Source: JAFDVN01 sp964472275
GTDB lineage: Bacteria > Acidobacteriota > Holophagae > Holophagales > Holophagaceae
Direction: 5' to 3'
Length of the DNA stretch: 64,000 nt
NCBI GenBank assembly: GCA_964472275.1
Contig: CAYYJN010000002.1
Span: forward strand, 1-64,000
In this document: positions 1 through 6,657 of the stretch, piece after piece
Layout of the letters: each line of letters begins with the position of its first letter
How positions within the stretch are numbered: the stretch's first letter is position 1
Position numbers and translations under genes: made by a program
Notes under the pieces: generated by a model
The model's database searches: none
What the model was told of the DNA's origin: nothing
Seen by the model: the letters and a program-made list of their open reading frames with translations, nothing else

Positions 1-1774
1 TGTGGAACCAGCCGCGGTGCTGATCGCTGCCCTCCAGGTAGATGAACTGGCCGTAATCGGCGCGGGATAAATCCGGATGCGTGTCGCAGACGACGCCGGC
101 GCTGACGCCGGAATCAATCCACACATCGAGGATGTCCGTCTCCTTCTGGAAGGCCGCCCCGCCGCACTTGGCGCAGGCGGAACCGGAAGGCAGCAACGCT
201 TCGACCGACATGTCGGACCAGGCTTCGATGCCGTCCTTCTCGATGGCGGCGGCCGCCTTCTCGAAGATGGAAGCGTGCACCAACGGCTCTTCGCAGACCG
301 AGCAGCGAAGCACCGTGATGGGCGTGCCCCAGGCGCGCTGGCGGCTGATGCACCAGTCCGGTCGGCCCGCGATCATCGCGTGGATGCGGTTGCGTCCGAT
401 GGCGGGAACCCATGAAGTCGTTTCGACGCCATCCAGACCCAACTCGCGGAGCGATCGGCCGCCTTCGATGGCGTCGTCCATGGTGATGAACCACTGCTCC
501 GTCGCGCGGAAGAGGATGGGCGTCTTCGTGCGCCAGCAGTGCGGATAGCTGTGGGTGAGCTTGTCCTCGTGCAGGAGCGCGCCCGAGGCTTTCAGCTTCT
601 CGATGACTTTCGGATTGGCCTCGAAGATGTTGACGCCTTCGAGTTCGGGATCGTTCACCGCCGGAAGGAACTTGCCATCCGGCCCGACGAGCTGGAAGAG
701 ACCCAAGTGCTGGGCGAGGTGGAAGTCGTCCACGCCGTGGTCCGGCGCGGTGTGGACGAGGCCCGTGCCCGCGTCCGCCGTCACATGGTCGCCGAGCAGC
801 ACGGGGCTTTCGCGTTCGATCCAGGGATGGCGCGCGATGAGCGTTTGAAACTCCGAACCCTTCATCACCTTCACGGTGTGGAGAGCCGCGCCGAGCTTCT
901 TGCCGAAGTCCTCCAAGAGGGGCACGGCCACGACGAAGGCGCGTTCGCCCGCCTTCACGACGGCGTATTCAAGGTCGGGATGCATGGCGATGGCGCGGTT
1001 GCTGGGGAGCGTCCAGGGCGTCGTCGTCCAGATGGGCAGGAAGAGGTTGGAGGGTAGGCCGAGGCGTTGCGCTTCCGCATCTGGCACGGGGAAGGCGACG
1101 GTGATGGCGGGGCTCGTCTTGTCGGCGTATTCGACCTCGGCTTCCGCCAGCGCCGTGCGCGCGCCGTAGCTCCAATGGACGACTTTCAAGCGACGGGTGA
1201 CACAGCCACGCTCGAAGAGCTGTCCGAGCTGGCGGACGACCGCCGCTTCATAGGTCGGCTCCATCGTCACATAGGGCCGCTCCCAATCGCCGATGACGCC
1301 AAGGCGCTGGAAGCCGGTGCGCTGAGTATCAATCCACTTCTGGGCGTAGGTCCGGCAGCGCTGAAGGAACTCCGCGCGGGACAGCTCGCGCCGTTTGGGG
1401 CCGAGATCCTTCTCCACCGCGTGTTCGATGGGCAGGCCGTGGCAGTCCCAACCTGGGATGTAGGAGCTTTCGAAGCCCTCCATCCAACTCGATTTCACGA
1501 CGAGATCCTTGAGGATCTTGTTGAGCGCGTGGCCCATGTGCAGGCCGCCGTTGGCGTAGGGCGGACCATCGTGGAGCACGCGCCGTCCCCTGCCCTTGCC
1601 CGCCGCGTTCGCGGCCTTCCGCGAAGCCTCGATGCGCTGGTACAGGCCCTCAGCCTTCCACCGTTCAAGCCGCTTGGGCTCCCGTTGGGGAAGGTCCGCT
1701 TTCATGGGGAAATCGGTCCGTGGAAGGAAGACGGGATACTTCTTCTTCCCGCCCTGCTGCGTCTCATCCGCCAT
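1..1774 (-). CDS. ileS: Isoleucyl-tRNA synthetase, N-terminal 591 residues (runs off window)
   Basis: Cytoplasmic class I aminoacyl-tRNA synthetase charging tRNA-Ile with isoleucine. The visible part has the Rossmann ATP-site signature as HMGH (residues 79-82, within DGPPYANGGLHMGH), followed by the WDCHGLPIE block and, at the window edge, the EGSDQHRGWF block that precedes the C-terminal half. The KMSKS loop and the anticodon-binding and zinc regions lie outside the window. The ATG at 1774 is preceded by GGAGG six bases upstream, which fixes the start. HMGH in place of HIGH is a common tolerated variant. Convergent neighbours are absent; mscL lies upstream on the same strand but is separated by a hairpin. 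Confidence 0.97.
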   Translation of the reverse strand, partial: MADETQQGGKKKYPVFLPRTDFPMKADLPQREPKRLERWKAEGLYQRIEASRKAANAAGKGRGRRVLHDGPPYANGGLHMGHALNKILKDLVVKSSWMEGFESSYIPGWDCHGLPIEHAVEKDLGPKRRELSRAEFLQRCRTYAQKWIDTQRTGFQRLGVIGDWERPYVTMEPTYEAAVVRQLGQLFERGCVTRRLKVVHWSYGARTALAEAEVEYADKTSPAITVAFPVPDAEAQRLGLPSNLFLPIWTTTPWTLPSNRAIAMHPDLEYAVVKAGERAFVVAVPLLEDFGKKLGAALHTVKVMKGSEFQTLIARHPWIERESPVLLGDHVTADAGTGLVHTAPDHGVDDFHLAQHLGLFQLVGPDGKFLPAVNDPELEGVNIFEANPKVIEKLKASGALLHEDKLTHSYPHCWRTKTPILFRATEQWFITMDDAIEGGRSLRELGLDGVETTSWVPAIGRNRIHAMIAGRPDWCISRQRAWGTPITVLRCSVCEEPLVHASIFEKAAAAIEKDGIEAWSDMSVEALLPSGSACAKCGGAAFQKETDILDVWIDSGVSAGVVCDTHPDLSRADYGQFIYLEGSDQHRGWFH

Positions 1775-1843
1775 GAAAGACCTCCGCGCCCTCGTGCGCT
1801 CAATCCTCAAGTCTAACGGGAAGAAGGCCTCCCCATGAACGGG

Positions 1844-1868
1844 AAAGCCGCCCGGCGGGCGGCTTTCC
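1844..1868 (-). terminator. GC-rich hairpin downstream of mscL
   Basis: Perfect 11-bp stem GAAAGCCGCCC / GGGCGGCTTTC with a 3-base loop, starting 17 bases after the mscL stop and before the ileS start. The AAA/TTT ends of the stem resemble intrinsic terminators elsewhere in this window, but no long T-run follows. Confidence 0.6.
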
Positions 1869-1884
1869 TCAGGGTTCCCACAAC

Positions 1885-2271
1885 TCAGAGCTGGCTGGTG
1901 CAGTGCTTGCAGCGCGTGGCCTTGATCGCCACCTGCTCCAGGCATGCGGGGCATTCTTTGGTCGTTGGGTCGGCCGCGGGAGCATCCTTTTTGGTCATCG
2001 AGCCCAGGAGTTTCACCAGGACGAGAAACACCGTGGCGGCGATGATGAGGAAATCCACCGTGGCGCCCAACACAGACCCGATCTGGAACTTCCCGAGGGT
2101 CCAGTGCTGCCAATCACCGCCCGGCATCACATAGCTCACCATCGGCATGATGATGCCGCTCACGATGGCGGTCACGATCTTGCCGAAGGCCGCGCCGATG
2201 ACCACCGCGATGGCCAGGTCAACGACATTGCCCTTCATGATGAAGGCCTTGAATTCGTCTTTCATGGACAT
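1885..2271 (-). CDS. mscL: Large-conductance mechanosensitive channel with C-terminal zinc ribbon
   Basis: Pentameric inner-membrane channel that opens under hypo-osmotic shock. The N-terminus (MKDEFKAFIMKGNVVDLAIAVVIGAAFG) is the classical MscL first helix; TM1 spans about residues 14-44 and TM2 about 70-92. The length, 128 aa, is normal. Instead of the usual charged cytoplasmic helix, the protein ends in two CxxC/CxxC-type knuckles (CPAC at about 108 and CKHC at about 121), a short zinc-ribbon motif. It is monocistronic: hairpins lie on both sides. Confidence 0.96.
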   Translation of the reverse strand: MSMKDEFKAFIMKGNVVDLAIAVVIGAAFGKIVTAIVSGIIMPMVSYVMPGGDWQHWTLGKFQIGSVLGATVDFLIIAATVFLVLVKLLGSMTKKDAPAADPTTKECPACLEQVAIKATRCKHCTSQL

Positions 2272-2289
2272 GGGTCGCTCCCAAACGAA

Positions 2290-2313
2290 GAAGGGGCCCG
2301 ATTGGGCCCCTTC
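2290..2313 (-). terminator. Intrinsic terminator after the OmpA-family gene
   Basis: Perfect 10-bp stem GAAGGGGCCC / GGGCCCCTTC with a GATT loop, 12 bases beyond the stop of the porin gene. On the minus strand it is followed by a T-rich stretch (TTCGTTTGG). Confidence 0.75.
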
Positions 2314-2324
2314 GCGTGAACCGG

Positions 2325-3449
2325 TTAGTTGGAGGCCGGAGCCTTCTTGTGGCGCCGGACCGGCTTCTTGGCCGGAGCGGCGTCCTGCTTCACCTCGGTC
2401 TTGACCTGATTGGTCTCGACATTGGCGTCGGAGGTCTTGATGTTCACCTCCACGCGACGGTTGCGATCGCGGCCTTCGGCGGTCTTGTTGTCGCCGATCG
2501 GATCCGCGGGGCCCTTGCCTTCGGCGCTGACGCGGTCGGCGGCGATGCCATCGGCCACGAGCGCGTCGGCGACGGCCTGGGCGCGGCGCTTGCTCAGCTT
2601 CTCGTTGAGCGCCTTGCTGCCGCGGCTGTCGGTGTAGCCATCCACGACGACCTTGTAATCGCCGCTGTAGGCCTTGAGCTTGTCGGCCACTTCCTGGACG
2701 GCCTGCTTGCCCTGGTCATCCAGATCCGCCTTGTTGGTGGCGAAGTGGAGGCGGGCCTCATCCAGCACGATCTTCGCCGGAGGCGGCGGAGGCGCGGGCT
2801 TGGCCTCTTCCACGGGCGCCGGAGGCGGCGGGGGAGGAGGCGGCGGGGGAGGCGCGACCGGCTCAGGAGCTGGCGGCGGAGGCGGCGGGGGGGGAGGCGG
2901 AGGCGGCAGCGGCTTGGACGCGCCCCAGGTGTAGCCGAGGCCCAGCGTCGCGAGGATCACGCTGTGGCGGTCAACGGGGGAAGACAGATCCACGCGCACA
3001 TACTTCGCGTCGCCCTGCACGGTGAAGCCGTTCTCCGTATGGCCGATGATGCCGACGCCCGCGTGGTAGTTGAGCTTGGTGGCGTCATTGGTCAGGGGCT
3101 GGGGGAGCTTCGAGCCGCCCACGCCCGCGGCGAGGTAGGGATACCAGTTGCCGCCAGGAGCCAAGTTGAAGAGCACGGAGCCGAGCGCCATCTGCTCGTG
3201 ATCGTCCTTCAGACCCGTGATGCCGGACTTGATCTTGAGGTCGCTCTGGAGCGCCTTCACATCGAAGCCCCAACGATCCGTCCACCAGTGGCCGAAGCCG
3301 ATGCCGTAGTGGAGGCCGTCCTTGTAGAGGTCCTTGCTGACGCCCTGCTGAAGGGTCTGCCCAACTTGGCCGACGACCCAGGTTTGGCCTTCTTGGGCCG
3401 CCAGGGTCAGCGATGCGCCAAGAAGGAGCATGCCGAGTGCTTTCCGCAT
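2325..3449 (-). CDS. OmpA-family outer membrane protein with polyproline linker
   Basis: Structural outer-membrane protein tethering the membrane to peptidoglycan. The 374-aa product has a signal peptide (MRKALGMLLLGASLTLAA), an N-terminal beta-barrel-like region (to about 190), a striking linker with long runs of consecutive prolines, and a C-terminal OmpA/MotB domain with the diagnostic FATNKADLDDQG, GYTDSRGS and NRRVEV segments. A Lys/Arg-rich tail follows. The start at 3449 is chosen because AGGAGG lies five bases upstream; an in-frame ATG 19 codons further upstream lacks a ribosome site and would bury the signal peptide. Intrinsic terminator downstream. Confidence 0.95.
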   Translation of the reverse strand: MRKALGMLLLGASLTLAAQEGQTWVVGQVGQTLQQGVSKDLYKDGLHYGIGFGHWWTDRWGFDVKALQSDLKIKSGITGLKDDHEQMALGSVLFNLAPGGNWYPYLAAGVGGSKLPQPLTNDATKLNYHAGVGIIGHTENGFTVQGDAKYVRVDLSSPVDRHSVILATLGLGYTWGASKPLPPPPPPPPPPPPAPEPVAPPPPPPPPPPPAPVEEAKPAPPPPPAKIVLDEARLHFATNKADLDDQGKQAVQEVADKLKAYSGDYKVVVDGYTDSRGSKALNEKLSKRRAQAVADALVADGIAADRVSAEGKGPADPIGDNKTAEGRDRNRRVEVNIKTSDANVETNQVKTEVKQDAAPAKKPVRRHKKAPASN

Positions 3450-3490
3450 TTTGCCTCCTAGAAAAGGGGATGGGACAACAATGCGGACAG

Positions 3491-3517
3491 TGTATGTAGA
3501 AGGCACGCGACAGGCAA
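3491..3517 (-). promoter_or_regulatory. Possible sigma-70 promoter of the OmpA-family gene
   Basis: On the minus strand TTGCCT (3512-3517) and CATACA (3491-3496) are 15 bases apart, about 40 bases upstream of the start codon. The spacing is short and neither box is a perfect match, so this is tentative. Confidence 0.3.
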
Positions 3518-3590
3518 GTTGACCTGGAGTAGGTGAACCCCTTGCTAATCCTTCACGAATGCATCCCTAGGTGAGGCTGGTTCGCCTCAA

Positions 3591-3682
3591 CGGTTTTGAC
3601 CTCGATCAGCTTCGCGCCTTCTTCGACATGGACTTTGGGCACGGCGCCCGCGCTTGGGCTCTTGAGTTCATTCTGCATCTTC
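3591..3682 (-). pseudogene. Duplicated 3' end of the biotin carrier gene
   Basis: This 92-bp stretch matches the 3' end of the adjacent biotin carrier gene (3730-3839) with an 18-bp deletion and only a few substitutions. Read on the minus strand it still encodes QNELKSPSAGAV, then VHVEEGAKLIEVKT, and continues to its own stop. It has no start of its own and begins just after the palindrome that follows the intact gene's stop. It is either the ancestral gene end displaced by the palindromic insert or a duplication of the present one. The remaining sequence, 3450-3590, shows no gene. Confidence 0.85.
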
Positions 3683-3729
3683 TCGGTATGCCTGCGGCAT
3701 ACGCGAGACCTCTCGCTAGTTTTCGCCAG
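3683..3729. repeat. Palindromic spacer between the two biotin-carrier 3' ends
   Basis: 47 bp containing the hairpin GTATGCC-TGC-GGCATAC (3686-3702). It holds the stop codon of the intact biotin carrier gene (3716-3718), so the last residues of that protein come from the spacer. Confidence 0.7.
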
Positions 3730-4243
3730 CGGTTTTGACCTCGATCAGCTTCGCGCCGGTCTCCACCGTCGCGCCTTCTTCGACATGGACTTTGGACACG
3801 GCGCCCGCGCTTGGGCTCTTTAGCTCATTTTGCATCTTCATGGCTTCCATCACGAGGAGGGTCTGGCCTTCGGCGACGGTCTCGCCTTCCTTCGCGAGCA
3901 CCTTCACGATCTTGCCGGGCATGGGCGAGGCGAGGAGCCCGCCGCCCACCGCTGCGCCGCTTGCGGCGGCCAGCAGGGCCTTCATCGGGTCCTGGAGCGC
4001 GAAGTCGTAGGCGCCATCGTAGAGGCTCGCGCGGAGCGCTCGCACATCGGCATCGGGATGCTTGGCCGCGTCAAGCCGCACATCCACGCTGTGATCGCCG
4101 AGGATGACGGAGTAGCAGCCAGCCTCCACTTCGAGGATGTCCGCGGCCTGCGTTTCGCCGTTCCAGATGAACGAGAGGACGCCGTCCCGGCGGACGAGCT
4201 CCACATCGTGCTGTTCCTTGCCGAGGATGAGCGTGCGCTTCAT
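3716..4243 (-). CDS. Biotin carboxyl carrier protein of an acyl-CoA carboxylase
   Basis: Carries biotin between the biotin carboxylase (encoded immediately upstream) and a carboxyltransferase not present in this window. The 175-aa protein has a C-terminal biotinyl domain with the canonical MEAMKM site (biotinylated Lys about 136), preceded by a GLLASPMPGKI segment. The N-terminal about 90 residues resemble the linker domain of propionyl- or methylcrotonyl-CoA carboxylase alpha subunits rather than the fatty-acid-synthesis AccB, so propionyl/acyl-CoA carboxylase is the likelier role. Its start lies seven bases from a nonamer-repeat hairpin and lacks a clear ribosome site. Its 3' end is duplicated downstream. 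Confidence 0.9.
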   Translation of the reverse strand: MKRTLILGKEQHDVELVRRDGVLSFIWNGETQAADILEVEAGCYSVILGDHSVDVRLDAAKHPDADVRALRASLYDGAYDFALQDPMKALLAAASGAAVGGGLLASPMPGKIVKVLAKEGETVAEGQTLLVMEAMKMQNELKSPSAGAVSKVHVEEGATVETGAKLIEVKTAGEN

Positions 4244-4249
4244 GGGGTA

Positions 4250-4308
4250 TCCACAGATTTCACAGATTGCACAGATTCAATCGGTGGAATCTGTGCAATC
4301 TGTGGATT
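4250..4308. repeat. Hairpin of tandem CACAGATTN nonamers
   Basis: Left arm 4250-4279 holds three nonamers (CACAGATTT, CACAGATTG, CACAGATTC); right arm 4288-4308 is the inverse of two of them. It fills the whole gap between the biotin carboxylase stop and the biotin carrier start, so it sits inside the transcript. Confidence 0.9.
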
Positions 4309-4313
4309 CACAG

Positions 4314-5804
4314 TTAAAGCTGGTTGAACTTGCCCCAGTGCTTCCAGGCGTCGGGCTTGCCATCGCTGGAACCGGGCTTCGCGGCGCGGCGCTCTTCGGC
4401 GTCCATCTCCTGGAGCATCGCGGCGGCCACGGCGAACTTGAGGTTGGGGCCCTGCTCTTTCTTCTTCCAGAAGGGCTTGTCGAGCATGCCCGTGTGCAGC
4501 GCGCCTTCACGGAAAGGACCATGCTCCATGAGCACTTCGTGGAAGGCCACATTGTGGCGGATGCCGCCGATGCGGTACTCGCCAAGCGCGGCGCGCATGC
4601 GGTCAATGGCTTCGATGCGCGTCGGCCCCCAGGTGCTCAGCTTCGAGATCATCGGATCGTAGAACATGGGCACGTCCGCGCCTTCGTAGACGCCGCTGTC
4701 GTCCCGCACATTGCGGCCCGAAGGGGTGCGGAGGAAGGTGATCTTGCCGGGCGAAGGCATGAAGTTCTTGTCCGGATCTTCCGCGTAGATGCGGCATTCC
4801 ATGGCCCAGCCGTTGAGCGGGATTTCCTCCTGCTTCATGGGCAGCTTCTCGCCGCGAGCCACCATGATCTGCCACTTCACGAGGTCCAGGCCCGTGATCC
4901 ATTCGGTGACGGGATGCTCCACCTGGAGGCGGGTGTTCATCTCCAGGAAGTAGAAGTTGCGGTCGGCGTCGGCGAGAAATTCTACCGTGCCCGCGCCCAC
5001 ATAGTTCACGGCCCGGGCCACCTTGAGGGCGGCCTCGCCCATGGCCTTGCGCATCTCGGGCGTCACATGGGGCGACGGAGCTTCTTCGATCACCTTCTGG
5101 TGACGGCGCTGCACGGAGCACTCGCGTTCCCAGAGATAGACATGATTGCCGTGGGTGTCGCTGAAGATCTGGATCTCAATGTGGCGGGGCTGGAGGATCG
5201 CCTTCTCCACATAGACTGAATCGTCGCCGAAGGAGCTGAGGGCCTCGCCGCGCGCGCGGGCGAGCGAAGAGGCGAACTCCTCGGGCTTGGCGACGAGGCG
5301 CATGCCCTTGCCGCCGCCGCCCATGGCGGCTTTCAGCATCACGGGAAAGCCCATCTTCTGGGATTCAGCCAGCAGCTCCTCATCGCTCATGGTCTTTTGG
5401 ATGCCGGGCACGACGGGGCATCCCGCCGCGATGGCCACTTCGCGGGCAGCGGTCTTGGAGCCCATGCTCACGATGGCCTCGGGGTTCGGGCCGATGAAGG
5501 TGATGCCTTCGGCCTTGAAGCGCTTGGCGGCCTCGGCGTTCTCGCTAAGGAAGCCGTAGCCCGGATGCACCGCGTCCGCGCCAGACTGCTTGCAGACCTC
5601 GACGATCTTGTCCACGACGAGGTAGCTTTCGCGGGCCGCCGCGGGGCCGATGAAGTAGGCCTCATCCGCCATGCGCACATGGAGCGCGCCGCGATCGGCT
5701 TCCGAGTAGACGGCCACGGTGGGAATGCCCATCTCCCGGCAGGTGCGGATGACCCGGCAAGCGATTTCCCCGCGGTTCGCGATCAAGACTTTGGTGACTG
5801 GCAT
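4314..5804 (-). CDS. accC: Biotin carboxylase subunit of an acyl-CoA carboxylase
   Basis: ATP-dependent carboxylation of biotin on the carrier protein encoded just downstream. The 496-aa protein has the full biotin carboxylase set: VLIANRGEIACRVIRT at the N-terminus, the GGGGKGMR ATP loop, and the EMNTRLQVEHPVTE catalytic block, then a C-terminal domain ending near the normal AccC length. The start at 5804 (MPVTKVLIANRGE) is preferred because AAGGA lies just upstream; an in-frame ATG five codons earlier overlaps that ribosome site. Two truncated copies of this start region follow upstream in tandem. The symbol describes the activity; the partner could be a propionyl-CoA carboxylase. Confidence 0.95.
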   Translation of the reverse strand: MPVTKVLIANRGEIACRVIRTCREMGIPTVAVYSEADRGALHVRMADEAYFIGPAAARESYLVVDKIVEVCKQSGADAVHPGYGFLSENAEAAKRFKAEGITFIGPNPEAIVSMGSKTAAREVAIAAGCPVVPGIQKTMSDEELLAESQKMGFPVMLKAAMGGGGKGMRLVAKPEEFASSLARARGEALSSFGDDSVYVEKAILQPRHIEIQIFSDTHGNHVYLWERECSVQRRHQKVIEEAPSPHVTPEMRKAMGEAALKVARAVNYVGAGTVEFLADADRNFYFLEMNTRLQVEHPVTEWITGLDLVKWQIMVARGEKLPMKQEEIPLNGWAMECRIYAEDPDKNFMPSPGKITFLRTPSGRNVRDDSGVYEGADVPMFYDPMISKLSTWGPTRIEAIDRMRAALGEYRIGGIRHNVAFHEVLMEHGPFREGALHTGMLDKPFWKKKEQGPNLKFAVAAAMLQEMDAEERRAAKPGSSDGKPDAWKHWGKFNQL

Positions 5805-6097
5805 GGGCGTTTCCTTCAAATCATCGTTTCGTCAAATCCCCGCGCGGGGACCGTTCCTGGATCGCTACGCTCCCACGATCCCGCTTCGCGGGCTCCCGGA
5901 GCGGAACATGTCCCCGCGGTTCGCGATCAGGACTTTGGTGACTGGCATGGGCGTTTCCTTCAAATCATCGTTTCGTCAAATCCCCGCGCGGGGACCGTTC
6001 CTGGATCGCTACGCTCCCACGATCCCGCTTCGCGGGCTCCCGGAGCGGAACATGTCCCCGCGGTTCGCGATCAGGACTTTGGTGACTGGCATGGGCG
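5767..6097. repeat. 144-bp tandem array duplicating the biotin carboxylase start
   Basis: Two full 144-bp units (5767-5910, 5911-6054) and a partial third (6055-6097). Each unit consists of the first 13 or so codons and the ribosome site of the biotin carboxylase gene plus a 101-bp spacer with nested palindromes: CCCCGCGCGGGG at 5838-5849, CCCGC-TTC-GCGGG, and GTTCC...GGAAC. Units are identical except for one A/G change and the distal end. Upstream copies retain the ATG and encode MPVTKVLIANRGD, then run out of frame to a stop after about 27 codons. This accounts for the whole 316-bp stretch between 5805 and 6120. Confidence 0.95.
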
Positions 6098-6120
6098 CTT
6101 CCTCAGGTCAGAATGTTTCC

Positions 6121-6558
6121 GTGCGAACCTCCAGTCTAACGAAGCCCGCCCTCATCCTCCTTCTCGCGGTCTGCGGCTGCGCGCGCAAGGGCGATCCGGT
6201 GCCGGCTCCGCCCGTACCCCCTGCCCCGCCAAGCGTTTCCTGGGGCGCGTTGCGCCGACTCGATGTGGTGTTGCCCGCCGAGGATGTCCGGGGCGAGAAG
6301 CTCCGGGGCTTGGAAGCCATCCGCGTCCTCTACCTTCCCCTCGGCCTCGCCCGCCCGACGGCCCAGGAGGTCTTCAGCCATGGGGAAGTGGTGATGGAGC
6401 AACGGCGTCCGGGGCTTCCACACCCCGGCGAGACGGACCCTTTGGACATGACTGGACTTTCACGACCTGCGGGGTGGCTGGTGGTGGTCGTCGTTCGGGC
6501 AGGTCAGGTTCCGAGCCAACCAAGCCGCGTTATTGCATGGTTAAGCTCATCCATTTGA
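6121..6558 (+). CDS. Small predicted lipoprotein
   Basis: Unknown function. A hydrophobic stretch ending in a lipobox (LLLAVCGC, Cys about residue 18) is followed by RKGDP and a proline-rich spacer, a pattern typical of small exported lipoproteins. The remaining 100 residues have no recognisable domain. The start is uncertain: GTG at 6121 gives a normal signal peptide, while ATG 6091 lies inside the duplicated biotin carboxylase start sequence. The 3' end is rather Val-rich and the gene is followed by an AT-richer region before the protease gene. Confidence 0.6.
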   Translation: MRTSSLTKPALILLLAVCGCARKGDPVPAPPVPPAPPSVSWGALRRLDVVLPAEDVRGEKLRGLEAIRVLYLPLGLARPTAQEVFSHGEVVMEQRRPGLPHPGETDPLDMTGLSRPAGWLVVVVVRAGQVPSQPSRVIAWLSSSI

Positions 6559-6657
6559 GATCCTTGCAAATTCTTAGCATTTCTTAACACCACTCCAAAA
6601 CTCGTGACATTAACCTGACATATCTACAGGGGCGACCCTGCCTGGAGGTATGTCCTT

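Noticed and set aside
2674..2934. Gly-rich 86-codon frame
   Set aside because: Complement of the polyproline linker of the OmpA-family protein.
5397..6587. Plus-strand frame with internal 48-residue repeats
   Set aside because: It is simply the 144-bp DNA repeat read in a noncoding frame; 144 is a multiple of three, so it stays open.
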